Part shown: positions 38,429 through 51,205 of the stretch, in pieces
Layout of the letters: each line of letters starts with the position of its first letter
Position numbering within the stretch: the first letter of the stretch is position 1
NCBI GenBank assembly: GCA_947000775.1
Contig: CAMQGK010000341.1
Location: 6,393,501-6,457,500, forward strand
Source: Pterois miles
Taxonomy: Eukaryota > Chordata > Actinopteri > Perciformes > Scorpaenidae
Reading direction: 5' to 3'
DNA length: 64,000 bases
Translations under genes and position numbers: made by a program
The notes under the pieces: generated by a model
What the model was told of the DNA's origin: nothing
The model's database searches: none
What the model saw: the letters and a program-made list of their open reading frames with translations, nothing else

Positions 38429-39110
38429 ATACAATAAATATTGGAATCGGACAAAGCAGGATAGAGTAACGGTCAAATTTCGGGATTTTCAGACAGTGTA
38501 ATATAATTTCAAAAATCAGCCCAGACAGGTCCCTTAGCATGGTTTCTGTCATTTATCCTGGTGAACATGGATTCATATGAGGTGTTGTTTTGTCATATAA
38601 TCAACCCATTCTCTCATTTCTGGGGGTTTAGTTGATTTCTAATATCTAAGTATTAATAAAAAGTAAAAATGGCCTTTTTATATTCCCAGTAAATAAATGC
38701 TCTGGTGTTAAAAAAAAAAAACAAACAAACAAAATAAATACAAATAAATAAAAATAATTTCAAAATAAGGGGAAAAATATATATCCCATGCATAAACACA
38801 CGCAAACAATACACACTGCATGAGTGCTGACCAGGTAGAGGGTTCCCCCTCTTGATGCTTCAATTATTCAACTTGCCGGCACTGCTGGGATTAAACTGGG
38901 TTTAAACCTGAGGCGTGCCAGACGTGCAGGAGTCCTACACACAAATAGACACACCAGCGGGTAAACAACGCTGATCCTAGAAGAAGAATCACGAAGAATT
39001 AAAATATTGATGACTCTGCATTGTTCTCTCTCTTTCTCTCACAGACACAGATATACATTAGTACACGTTTAATTTGAGCTTCATTCGGAGCCTGGAACAG
39101 TGTTATCTAA

Positions 39111-39263
39111 ATGTGCATCAGTGTGTGTGAACCCACCGTCAGCTGGTCAGGTAATCTAAGCACTGCCACCATCACGGTGATGCCTGTCAGCTCAGTGCTG
39201 GGCGCCTTGGCAGCGCTGCTCAACCTGGTGTCGCGCCACATTCCCACAGACAACTTCAATTAA
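39111..39263 (+). other. GC-richer stretch with a 50-codon open frame, status unclear
   Basis: An ATG at 39111 opens 50 codons to TAA at 39261, including the hydrophobic run MPVSSVLGALAALLNLV. The stretch is richer in GC than the surrounding intron. The ATG context is poor (T at -3) and no promoter, splice site or family match is evident. It may be conserved noncoding DNA rather than a gene; it lies antisense within a cdh23 intron. Confidence 0.15.
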
Positions 39264-39769
39264 CTTTTACAACCCAGAGAAATATCACACACACAGCCTG
39301 AAGCTATTCAACGCACTTCCCCCATCTTTGTCTCCGTCTGTCGGCGCTCTCGCTCACTGTGTGGTCATAACACAGGGAACACAATAGGCCACACCGCAGA
39401 TGTAGGCGCATGACTTTTTAAGGGAGATGGTGAAAGCATCTCTGACTAAATACTATTAAAAAGATCCACATAAGATGTTGGACCATGCAGCTAACACTGA
39501 TACCTACGACTGACATACAATGACTATGAGCACCCAAAAATGACTGCTATAAACCGTATACTCAGGTGACTCAGGTCAGGGTTGGGTGCTCCGCTGCTTT
39601 TTGTCTGGTCTGTAATTCACACCAGCAGTGACACGTCAGAGGGCATATAAGTGTCCATTTGTCCAACCCATGCCAAATGAGATCTCTGTCACAGCCTGAG
39701 GTGATGAAAGGACGGCAGCCGGCCAAACCGTCTTCTACAGAGTGAGTATCACATACAAGGGAAACCTGT

Positions 39770-39815
39770 GATCCTCTGCTGTGAGGCGACAGTGCTGACC
39801 ACTGCACCACCGTGC
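39770..39815 (+). mobile_element. Dispersed repeat family B, short 3' fragment
   Basis: ATCCTCTGCTGTGAGGCGAC followed by AGTGCTGACCACTGCACCAC, matching the end of 34611-34732 and 47611-47969. Confidence 0.7.
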
Positions 39816-42800
39816 ACCTCCCAACTCATGAATACATATAAAATGTTTAAGTTTTAGGTTCAAAAGTGAACTTTGTGTTGACTGTATCCACAAACTTGAG
39901 AAATACGTGACCTAAATCATCAAAAGCATTGTTGCAAAGACAAGTCAATGAGGGCGATGGGTTTTACTGTCACACCTGCAGGAACTAGTCAGATTCAGGA
40001 GAGAAACTATATACAGCATGTCACTTTACTTGAATACAATTTTGAAGTAAATGTACCTTCAGCACTTAAACATTCCCCTTTTATGTTGTACTTTTAACAC
40101 CACTAGACATTATCTAAATATAATACAAATGCATCATACCAAATATGATACATCACTGATTGAGCTGCCCAGCAATACACAGTATAGAGTAGTTCAAATT
40201 AACCAGAGTAAGTACTTTTACTTTAAAAACAGAGTTGGTAGATTGTTTAGTAACCACAAGACCAAGACTGGTGGAAGTTATTTTTGGTGCAGGATGTTAA
40301 ACTCTGCAGCACAAACGTATAAATGGACAATATCAGATGAGATCTAAAAGCTTCCAGTGTCTTGGTCTAAATTAGGTTAATTAGGTCTTAACTGCAGTTA
40401 AATGTTGGTAGGAAAGTACATCTTCAGTCAGCCAATCAGTGTTACATAAGTGAACTGGTTAGGTGAAGAGCTTATTGGTGTTTGGATGAATGCTTTGCTT
40501 TGTTACACACCTTCAGGCCAGGAATACTTGTAAGTGTTGTTTGAGGCTTCTTGACCCCACTCTGACCATGTAAAATGATTTATTTTAAGTGGTTAATGTA
40601 TTTCCATGTTTTATTTTTCCTAAGGCAAGTCATCTATAGACATCTGACACTTGGATAAATCAAATGCAAATAAGTTGTTTGAATGTCATTTAAAAAAAAA
40701 TAAATGTCGTCACTCCTGCAGTTGAGTGACCTGACTTGTTCTGCCCATTTTGTTCAGAAAATTGTTGAAACGTGTGAAGCTGAGTATAATTAATATTCTA
40801 ACACCACTGCCAGAATTGTAAACAATTCAAGCCTGCATATATGACAACATTATTTGTTCAAATAAACATTTTCTGCAGTGCAGGCAGAATTGCAAGACCA
40901 AAAGTCAGATAGCTACAAAAAAATAAGATCAGGGAAAAGTGATGAAATTAAAATTATGTATGAGCATGAGCAGGATGATTCGTATTCGTGGAAAATTAGA
41001 AGCAATGTTGCAATGAGAGTCCAGGGCATTGTGGGTGTTAGCATGGGCCATAATAACACTAACACATCACGTGCTGGTAAGTGCAGACAATATAGCGCAG
41101 CACAGCGTCATGATGGATGGTGTGTTTGCAGACACCACTGAACCGTGGACCCCATTATTTCCTGGGGGAGGAAGGGGGAGCAAGGCACCACGGGGAGAGA
41201 TAAGGGATGATTGACTAAACCAAAACAGAGGTTCCTCGTGAATGCCAGTGTGCCGGCATTATTGGGAAGCCATTGTGAGAGTCAATGCAACAGCTAAATG
41301 ACAGCAGAGAGCTGTCATGGCAAGTAAGAAGATCAAGTGTAGCCCTTCCTAAAGTGAGGTAGGGGAGGACGCTTCATGTGGAGAGAAAAACTTCCAGTCA
41401 TTAAGAATATCTCCCGGACATGTTGGGACTCATCTCCTGCTGAGATCAGGTGGTTCAAACCTCAACAGGGAGGAAGACTTCACTTCTGCAGCTGGTAGAT
41501 AGGATTTATAAAACTAAGACACACGCTCAGGCAGAGACACAGTCACTTTCACTCTCATGCACAGAGCGCATCCGCCAACTCAAACTCATAAACAGTGACA
41601 GATACAACAGCAGTTGCCAGAGATACAGAAAGGACACACACACATCGCAATCCAATTTGGCTAAATGAGGGCTGAAAGCGGCAGCGTAAACAGACCTCTG
41701 AGCTGCCCTGCTCTCAGGCAGACAGTAACAAATATCTAGAGCACATATCCAGCAACAGACAGCCCTGGATACCAGCCAACAACCCCAAAACACTGAATCA
41801 ACTCTCAGAGGAACTGCCCTCTCCTTCTCCTGACAATTCCCTGATTACCCTTTCATTTTATCACTGCTCATCTTTCTTTATTTCCCCTTTTATGCTTCTG
41901 TTTCTGCTCTGGATTATCTGGTCTGTAGAGGAAAAGGACAAGCAAGATATTCTTGGATGTCGTCTGGTCTTCTGTGAAACAATCTGCCAGTGTTGAGCGG
42001 TTATTTCAGAAAAAAGAAATTAAGGGTTCACCCTGAAAGCTTGTTCACACCAAACACAGATTTTTGTCCAAACAAATTGCACAGAAAGATTTTGTGGATT
42101 CTTTGCAGCACTTACACCCCCCTGCAGAACATTCGTTTGGAGGATAAAATATCTGGATGGAGCTCAACTTCAGCAGATTTTCACACGAGTAATTATGTTT
42201 GACCAATGAAATCCTTCAATCAAACAGTGTGTATTTTCAGAAAAACAGTGGCCGCTTGTTTTTGGGGTAAAATTGTTGGACAAAGCTTTTTACAGCAAAA
42301 TTACATATTTTGGGTCCCTGGTTTAACGCTGATATAACAGTGGTGTGTTACAGACTTACCTTGTAAAGCAAATCTGACACAATGAAAACTAAAAGCAATA
42401 ACTAACCATGTGGGTTTTTGATTTTAAATTATTTCTGATGAAATGTATACAACATATCTATGTAGTGGGAGGAGCAGGTGTTAGGTTCATAGACTTGAAA
42501 TAATAGTATTTAAGTTCATTTATTTAATTAATTTGACTTTCTTTTGTTACTACAGCATATGTTTCATGTTCATTATTGCTTTCTCAAATGTTATATTTCC
42601 TAATCCTGCCCATAATACAATTGCATAAAAATGTTACAAATGTAATTCATATGTACAGTACAATGATTTGCAAAAATGCCATTTGATTGCATTCATGCTG
42701 AGTCTGTCATGTCAAGGAGCTTGTGGATTTCAGTGTCTTCATGTTAGTCAATTATGTTGGTTTGCAAACCAGGCACATTCCTGACAACTGCACTCATGTG

Positions 42801-43521
42801 GTGTAGACTGATTAATCGGTCAAATTTTGAACTTTTTTTTCATAATTGGCTCGGGCCGATGCCTGAGGCACATCTTTGGGCAGCCCAGTGTTGTTGCTGC
42901 AGAACACATGTGACTCCGCCGCTTATGTCAATCAAATTGCTGTTCTACCTCAGACCTCAGTGGATGTAGACCAAACTTTGCAAGAGTGCGTGAGAAGAGC
43001 AACGTCCTAACAGGGAGAAACACAAAATGATTGGAGAGACAGACCATAAGTGTTGTTCAATAAATGTTTACATAATACTTAAGAAATGTTGTGCCATTTG
43101 TTACTATTAAGCTGTTAAACTAGATCAAAAAATGGCATCAGCTGTCCTGATTCTGTAAAAAAAGAAAAAAAAAAAAAAAGCATTGGTTGACCTCTAGTGT
43201 GGTGGACTAGACAGTGATGAATTGTGGGATACGTTTAGTTCTGATGCTGTTCTGAAACAGTATTAGTTTAAGTGTGCATCTCTTTGTTTTGTTTGATTTT
43301 TTTTTTTTTTACAATTATGTATTCAAAGTCGGTGTAATGTGCATGGATGCCGTTTTGCAGGAGCAGCCTGCACACAGCTGCACACTTTCACACCAAGAAA
43401 CCCAGTACAAGTCTGATCTGCTGGTCACTGAGCAGCACCACTGGAGCAAATGGGGTTAAATGTCCTATCATCACTTGCCTACGTGGCAACATGTGAACAC
43501 ACACTCAAGACAGTGAGTGTG

Positions 43522-44172
43522 GATACTAGGACATATCCTTAGTCTGAACACTGATATCAGGACATATCCTTAGTCTGAACACTGATATTAGGACATATCC
43601 TTAGTCTGAACACTGATATCAGGACATATCCTTAGTCTGAACACTGATATTAGGACATATCCTTAGTCTGAACACTGATATTAGGACATATCCTTAGTCT
43701 GAACACTGATATTAAGACATATCCTTAGTCTGAACACTGATATTACGACATATCCTTAGTCTGAACACTGATATTAGGACATATCCTTAGTCTGAACACT
43801 GATATTAGGACATATCCTTAGTCTGAACACTGATATTAGGACATATCCTTAGTCTGAACACTGATATTAGGACATATTCTTAGTCTGAACACTGATATTA
43901 GGACATATCCTTAGTCTGAACACTGATATTAGGACATATCCTTAGTCTGAACACTGATATTAGGACATATCCTTCGTCTGAACACTGATATTAGGACATA
44001 TTCTTGGTCTGAACACTGATATTACGACATATCCTTAGTCTGAACACTGATATTAGGACATATTCTTAGTCTGAACACTGATATTAGGACATATCCTTAG
44101 TCTGAACACTGATATTAGGACATATCCTTAGTCTGAACACTGATATTAGGACATATCCTTAGTCTGAACACT
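43522..44172. repeat. Minisatellite: exactly 21 copies of a 31-bp unit
   Basis: The unit starts GATATTAGGACATATCCTTA and ends GTCTGAACACT; 21 x 31 = 651 bp with no length variation between copies. Point variants: copy 1 has TACTAGG, copies 2 and 4 TATCAGG, copy 7 TTAAGAC, copies 8 and 17 TTACGAC, copies 12, 16 and 18 ATATTCTT, copy 15 CTTCGTC, copy 16 TTGGTC. The unit contains the imperfect palindrome AGGACATATCCT. It lies in the 26.9-kb cdh23 intron; there are no spacers, so it is not a CRISPR array. Confidence 0.98.
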
Positions 44173-46987
44173 GCTGTAATGATTTTCAAATCTGGATACA
44201 CGTTTACTTCACACAGCTAATCTCAGTACACATTTGCATGTGCAATATTTTCAATATTACAGTTTGTTTTTCCATAAAGGAGACAAGTAAGGAGCTCCAT
44301 GTGGGGGAAATGTGTCAAAGTGAGAATTAGCAAATGGTGCAATCAGGCAAAATCTATTGACGCTACTGTAGAGGATGCCGATTGTTTTCAGTTTCAGTAT
44401 TTAATTGAGAAAGAGGAGTTTTAATTTGAATGTGTTATCCAACTCATTGATGAAGCAGCCCAGAGACCAAAGACAGAGCAAGAGTGTGCACATGCTCGGG
44501 TCTCCTCCACAGCGCTGTGTAAATCAGCTGGTCGGTGATTTACACCAGCAGGCAGCCAGGTAAGGAGGCTATTCTCTCCAGCCAGGTTATGGTGTGGCCA
44601 ATCATTTGATCAGCAGCAGTGTCCTCGTCTCCAGTCAAGTATCACTAACGGGGAGCCACACATGGATTTCACAGTAACACAAAAACCTCTTCAGCAGGAA
44701 AAAAGCCTCAGCAAGCAGCATTCAAGTTCTTCCAGCAATTTAACATTAAAATCTGATATTTATTACTGTGTTTTTACTGGTGTAGAAGTACTAACAGTCT
44801 CTGGTACAATACTACATAATATGTTCCTTCCTTAATACCATGAAAGGGGAGTTGAAAAGCAGCTATGGACTTACCTTACACACAAACCAAGAAAAGGTAG
44901 CAATTTGCACATTTAAATTAATAAAAAATTATATATTATAAGAATAAATTAAGTATACATCATCCACAATGCGGTTACATATTTACTTCAACTGATAAGT
45001 CTGTGAATAATATACAACATAAAAATATCTGCGCTGCTTTGGAGGCATTTTTGCTTACAGTTGTTAAACACAGCTTCAGTAGTCAGGAAGCATTGGTCCA
45101 ATTAAAATCAAAGAGCTTTCACACTCAACACCATCAATCTACAATAGCTAGCAATAGTTCTGAATATTGCTATCCGTGCAGCTAACATAGTCAATATACT
45201 GAGTCAGAAAGCAGTGAAAGAGGGAAAGAGAGAGAGGGAGCGAGAGAGTGTCCAGAGGAGGGAGTTTTGACAAGCCATAGTTAATGTAGAGAGCGCTCGG
45301 CAGCTGACAGTGGAGAAGTGGCTGGGGAGAGAGTACACAGACATTATCAACACATTTAGGGGAAGGCTTTAATAAGTTGTTCCTTGGGGCTACTTCCTGC
45401 TTCTTAATTATTATTGAATTAGGAATGCCACGGAGCTAATTAAAAGTGCAAGGTATTTACTGTGGCAGTAGAATAATGTGAAGGGAGCAGAGGAGAGCGG
45501 AGTGGAAAAGAAAAGGAGAGCGAAGGAGTTCAGACAGAAGTGTTTTGTGCAACCGAGTACTGGCACATAAAGTAATAAAGATTCTACATATTTTGTGTAG
45601 AAGACTAAAACATTTTGGCTGAAGAGTCCTGCCTCTGGAGCCATGCCTCCCTGCTGGCGTTATAAGAGAAAATAAAAGATACTACCAAGAAAATATACTG
45701 TAAAAAAGGGCTTGAATAAGAGCAGGTATACTACCTCGTCATGCTGAAACTGGTAGGTGTGCTGCTTTGGATGTCTACTACAGTAACGATGTAGGGGAAG
45801 TAGACAATCAGTTTCATTTTGTATTTTGCAGTTCTTTTCTATTGGAAATGTCATCTTCCTTTGTTGAATGACAAAGAATACAAGTGTGCTGTTGGATATG
45901 AATGACTCACAATGACTGAAATGGTTGTTTGAATTAATTGAGGGTCTCTTTTTCCTTTCATGTAACAAATACTGCCAGAAGCTTCTCTGCTGTGGTATCG
46001 TCTGCTTTCTGAGGCTTCTCACTTCCTCAGTAAAAATAATTAAATTTAAATGTATACAATAACTTATCCCGTATAAACAAACACTTGTTTTAATAATGTT
46101 TGCCTAAACCAAACTTTTAAATTTAATCAGACAGCAAGGCCGTATGCTCGACTGGCACACACTACAGAACATACACAAACCAGTGTGGAAGTTTCTTATT
46201 TTGAACAAATGTGTTCTTTCCACAAGTTAATTACTCAGTAGAGAGCTTAATCTGCCGAATCAGGGCAAAGTGGATTAGGAGATGAGAGCGTTTAATCAAA
46301 GTGTTCTCTCGGTCTAATTACACATCCCATTTCCTGACACAACAGACACTGTTATCTGCCACTGCATTTAAACATCAGCTCCTCTGTTTAGCCGCCCCCC
46401 TAAGAGTGAAGGATACCGCCACCTCACGGAAATGCATGAAACGTAAACTCGTGCACGCATTACTCACACTAAATAGACATACACACATGCATGAATGAGC
46501 ATGAATAGAGTGATGATTTTATGCTAAACTCCATGAAATATTCTTCTTCAAGTGTACAGCAGACCACTAATGCAGCCTAATCACGCATCCCAGGCATCAT
46601 TCATACCATCGACAACTAAAGACTCCTGTTGGGCTCAGTATCCTCAGCATATCAAACAGAGGCTGTTGTGTTTTCCAGCATGAAAGATGATGGACTCAGT
46701 GGTAATGGGCAGTATATATGTCAGAAGTGTGAGTTCACACAGAGTGAGGGCGTTCTCCCCTATTGTGTTACACGAGCCTCGACAGCACACATCTGTGCAG
46801 CATCTTTCAAACACCCTGCGTCGGTCGATGAACCAAACCCCTCGCTGGTGCGAGGGGGGAGGAACGGGGTGTAGTCTTAGATCAAATATCCATGGTGTTT
46901 GGATGTGCTCCCTCATCTCTCTGATAAATAATCATACACTTCTGCCTACCTTATGGAGCTGAGGCTACTGGCTCAGAGGCCATGAGC

Positions 46988-47532
46988 TTAAAGGGACAGT
47001 TTGGGTGTTTAGAAGTGGGGTTGTATGAGGTACTTATCCATAGTGTGTGTATTACCTACAGTAGATGGCTGTTACCATGCCCCCAGTTAGGGGGTTTTCG
47101 CCAAATAAATGAAATGTTGACCTGAAAAAATCAATATTGGTTTAAGTGAACACAATATTTAGAATATTTTCAGAAGTCAAACTGAGAGAGAAACGTATCT
47201 ATACTGTTTTTGTCAACAGAGCCTGCTGACTTAGAAGACACCATAGCTAAGTTTCATTTACAGTTCACTTCCCTGTAGGAAAAGGATGGACGGCAAAATA
47301 AATCTCTGAAAATATTCTAAATATAACATACATTTAAACTGCTCATGATGATTTTAGACGAGCCTTCCTTTTAGGTAGCATAAATATGTTTTGCTTACTG
47401 TGTTGCTTCTGCATCAGTACTTATGTCTGTTTTTCATGCTGGGGGCACGCCGACCGTTGACTACTGTAGGTAATACACAGACTAAGTACCTCTTACATCC
47501 CCACTTCAAACACACTCAAACTATCCCTTTAA
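46988..47532. mobile_element. Non-autonomous TIR element flanked by TTAA
   Basis: The left end is TTAAAGGGACAGTTTGGGTG. It continues through GAAGTGGGGTTGTATGAGGT, TGTGTATTACCTACAGTAG and CATGCCCCCAG. The same sequence appears inverted at the right end (CTGGGGGCACGCC … CTACTGTAGGTAATACACAG … ACTATCCCTTTAA). The TIRs are about 90-100 bp with roughly 80% identity. TTAA at 46988-46991 and 47529-47532 fits a TTAA target duplication. The interior has no transposase frame. Confidence 0.8.
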
Positions 47533-47610
47533 ATCACTGATCTGCTGCCTAGATAAGGTCAGGTAGTGTTGTGAGTAGTGATTAATCTTTTAGTTCTCAA
47601 CTATTAAATT

Positions 47611-47969
47611 ATCCATCCATCGTCAACCGCTTATCCCATTAGGGGTCGTGGGGGGCTGGAGCCGATCCCAGCTGGCATTGGGCGAAGGCAGGGTTCACCC
47701 TGGATGGGTCGCCAGTTCATCACAGGGCACATGGAGACAGACAACAATTCACATAACCTATGTGAACCTACCTACCTACCTACGGGCAATTTAGAGTCAT
47801 CAGTTAACCTACATGTCTTTGGACTGTGGGAGGAAGCCTGAGAACCTGGAGAAAAGCCACGCTAACACAGGGAGAACATGCAAACTCCACACAGAGGGGC
47901 CCCAAACTGGATTTGAACCTGCGACCCTTTTGCTGTGAGGTGACACTGTTAACCACTGCACCACTGTGC
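47611..47969 (+). mobile_element. Dispersed repeat family B, longest copy
   Basis: Begins ATCCATCCATCGTCAACCGC, continues GGGGGGCTGGAGCCGATCCC and CCTGGATGGGTCGCCAGTTC, CTTTGGACTGTGGGAGGA, GGGAGAACATGCAAACTCC and GACCCTTTTGCTGTGAGG, and ends CACTGCACCACTGTGC. It is one of the most frequent interspersed sequences in fish genomes. It carries a small (CTAC)n expansion at 47769-47782. Its right end directly abuts another element. Confidence 0.85.
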
Positions 47970-48238
47970 AAATTAATAACCAACTATTTTGATAATCAAT
48001 TAATTGGTTTGAGTATTTTTTAAAAGGGAAAAAGTCAAAATTCTCTGATTCCAGCTGCTTCTATTTTCTGGTTTCGTTCCTCCTCTATGGCAGTAAACTG
48101 GATATCTTTGAGTTGTGGACAAGACATCTGAGGATGTAATCTTAATCTTTGGGAAACAATGATCAACATTTTTCACCTTTTTCTGACACTTTATAGAGAA
48201 AATAATCAACGAAGAAAATAATTGTTAGTTGCAGCCCT
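47970..48238 (-). mobile_element. MITE with AGGGCTKCAACTAA ends, minus-strand copy
   Basis: The right end TTAGTTGCAGCCCT is the inverse of the left end of the plus copy at 63518. Shared internal blocks include the complement of ATTATTTTCTC, GTGAAAAATGT, CTTTGGGAAACA and CCAGAAAATA. The left end is degraded where it meets family B. Confidence 0.75.
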
Positions 48239-50542
48239 AGTTGAGAGTGTGTACACATGCATGCAGACCAGTTTTAACAGAAAGAAGTTGCTTTACTCAT
48301 CACCATAATACAGTATCAATGGTCCCTTTGTGCATGTGTCAGTCAATTGCTTCTTACACAGGCTGGCTCTTGATATCACCTCACACAACCTCCTCACCTG
48401 AACCCTATGCGGTTACATTATCACCATGACAAGCCCAACAGCCTCCATGGTAACTGAATGTGACCAATCAGAGTGGCTGTGGAAACCCGATCACTGGGCT
48501 CAAGTCATGCAGTTTGGCAGGTGCTCATTAATGTTCATCAAATTTGTGTTAAAATAACGGCCTAATGAAGTAAAGAGGAATGTACTGTATGAAGTTTTGA
48601 ATATGATTAAACCGCCTCCATTGTGCCCTGAGAGCACAATATAACAGTTCTTTATTCTTTGCACAGTCTTTGCACTGAACCTTGAGATCAGAAAATATGT
48701 ATTTTCAATCTAGCCTTTATTCAAATCAAGAGTAAGAGCAATGTCAGCATTGAAATTGCTGCCGGGCTACTCTATTAAACCAGTGCGCTGGATGATAAGT
48801 AATCTGGAGTTTTTGTGTGAGGGTGTTTGTGGTGAAAAGGATCTGAGCTTTTTTTCCACCATGTCACATCCTCTACTCACAGAACACGCACAAACTTTGT
48901 GTGTCTGTCTGTTCATGAATTGGAGGGCCTCCTAGACGAGGACATCTGCTGAGCTAATAAACAATAATCCTGACAAATTGTCACTGTCTGATCACTGGGC
49001 CCGCCCTCATAATCACACTGCTGAAGAAGTCATCACAGGCCGAGCCAGGGACATGACTGACAGCTCTCTGGGCCAGTGGAAGGCGTTGCTGGACCGAAGC
49101 CCAGCTGCCTCAGGAGAGGACACAATGATTCATAGCCAGAGGGCAACATGGACAGAGTGGTTAGGGAAATTAGCAACGCCACCCACCAACACACCCATGC
49201 CCTTCACTGGTTAGAACACAAGCTGAATGAATTTAGGGATGGCCTTCTGCCAGAAACTACTGGGGTCATGATGATGATGATTTACTGTGGGCTCAGTGGG
49301 ATACTGTAACCTTTCCTGGCTGGAGCGCAAAACACACAACTACGATGGTGATGATGGAGATGATGCTGACGGCGAAGGTGACGTGTTGATGAAGGGTTGG
49401 TGGTATATTTGGTTGTCTAGAGGGTAACCTGCAAATTGTGAAAACTTGCAAAAATGTACAGAAACTCTCCCGTGACTTGCTACGTGACAACCCATTAGAG
49501 CTGACCAATACATCATATTTTCATCAACACCTATTCAATATATAACTAATATGCACACTTCAATATTTTTTTATTCATCGCAAGTCATATCATCATGGAA
49601 ATATTGAACAATGTTATCGCACACTGCAGATTTTCCTCATTTCGTGCAGGCCTAACTGTGACCTTAACCATTCAAAGTGAATGTAAGTATTCAAGGTCAA
49701 TGCCTAACCTTAACCATCTTGCGAGAGTTTCCCAAATTGTGGATTACCGTCTCGACACGACTGTTGCATTCGAACTTTCATAGCCCCCCAAAAATATATG
49801 ACAGAGAAAAACACTAGAAGTTGTCTGAGCCTGAGATGAGCAACGCTGACACGGATAAGCAAACGCTCCATGACTCAGACGAGGACTGACGGACTGCCAG
49901 AGTGTAAAGGTCATGTGATAAAAAAAAATAAAAATAAATAAAAACTTCTAGAAAATCAATCCAATATAAAGGATTTTAATTCCAAGCCACTGACACCCTC
50001 GGAGATGATGAAAAGCCAGACATCTTCAAATTGCCCTGTCAATCACGGTAACCGACAAAAATGACAACAAATAAATACGAGGGGGAATAATAGATCCAGG
50101 AGGGACCGGACTCAGCCGTGCCTAGTGTTCATACCGTAACCCCAACAGCTGTGGTGCACAACATATAAGCAAGCTTATAATAATATTGAGATATCAAATC
50201 TGGATGAACTCTTTCACCCAGACATCAGCACCAGGACGTGAAATGTCCAAAAGCATCGCAGGTTTCTTTTGTGCCAGTTATAGGATATTCTTATCACATA
50301 GCACAAAATACATGCATCTCAGTAGAGGACATCCATTGCCATCGCTGTCACTGCCTTTTATGACATCTCTCTTTACTTGTTGTTTTTGCTTTCTCAGTTT
50401 ATATTCAAGGAATACAGGGACAGACCATTTCTGTGCAGTAAACAAGCTGACAAAAGCTATCCGCACAGACAGTTTTACTGTACTTTCTTTAGACAATGTA
50501 GATACATCAAATACAACATGTTGGCACTCCACAGAGACTCAC

Positions 50543-50617
50543 CGACGGGCGCATCTTCATAGATGAGAAGGTAGGTTGAAAAGAAGTAGTTCAGGAAGCG
50601 TGGTGGCTGGTTAGAGC
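50543..50617 (-). CDS. cdh23: cdh23 exon 2 of the coding set: N-terminal tip of EC1
   Basis: A 75-nt exon with an acceptor (CTTCATTACAG) and a donor (GTGAGTC), starting and ending in the same phase as its neighbours. It encodes SNQPPRFLNYFFSTYLLIYE followed by DAPV. This aligns without gaps to the mature N-terminus of mammalian cadherin-23 (…NRLPFFTNHFFDTYLLISEDTPVG). The Asn near the mature N-terminus, which takes part in the unusual extra calcium site at the tip of EC1, is kept. So is the Glu-Asp pair of the EDxPVG motif, whose Glu is a linker calcium ligand in cadherins. Unlike classical cadherins there is no Trp2, as expected because Cdh23 uses a handshake with protocadherin-15 rather than strand swapping. 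It lies 4.0 kb downstream of the signal-peptide exon. Confidence 0.95.
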
Positions 50618-50764
50618 CTGTAATGAAGACAGAAGGAGGAATGGTAATCAACATTATGTTCAAAACTATCAGATTTTCATATAAACAATCTCCATTATGA
50701 CAATAATGTACATTGATTTAATGTTATGATCTTAAAAAAAATCCCAAGTGTTTTCCCTGCGCTT

Positions 50765-51205
50765 TTATTCCCCGTATTGTCTCCCCTCATCTGCAGCTGG
50801 CACACCTGAGCGTAAGTCCAATCTTTCACAACCCTGCAGCATATCAACCCTGGGATCCCTTCCATACTCCACCAGATCGTTCCGTCGCCCTCCATGGCAG
50901 TGTTCATCCCAGGCCACCACTTTGTTGCTGGCCTCTTTTCTCTGTGGTCTGTCTTTTTTGAACCTACATTGTTGTTTCCTGTGTTCACCTCTGCAAGCTG
51001 CCAGCCACTCCCGCTCCACTCGTTCACCGCTCGCCTGCCTGCCTCCACTCATTCTCCATTTCCGGACAACCACACCACGCCATGACTTGGATCTCGCTCC
51101 TCGCCACCTGCCGGTTCACCCTCCGCCAATCTTCCCTGAGCCAGAAGCCCCTCTGCCCCCGATACATTGCCTACTCACTCACTCACTCACTTACTACACA
51201 CTATA
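50765..51205 (+). mobile_element. C-rich repeat-like stretch, possible LTR or retroelement remnant
   Basis: About 440 bases rich in C, including ATCTGCAGCTGGCACACCTG, ACTCCACCAGATCGTTCCGT, TTCCTGTGTTCACCTCTGC and CTCGCCTGCCTGCC. This style is found in teleost Gypsy-type LTR or leader regions. No TG…CA ends or duplicated flanks were established. A 152-residue open frame across it is Ser/Pro/Leu-rich with no domain and is probably compositional. Confidence 0.3.

Noticed and set aside
43522..44172. CRISPR array
   Set aside because: The 31-bp units are directly adjacent with no unique spacers, and the genome is vertebrate; it is a minisatellite.
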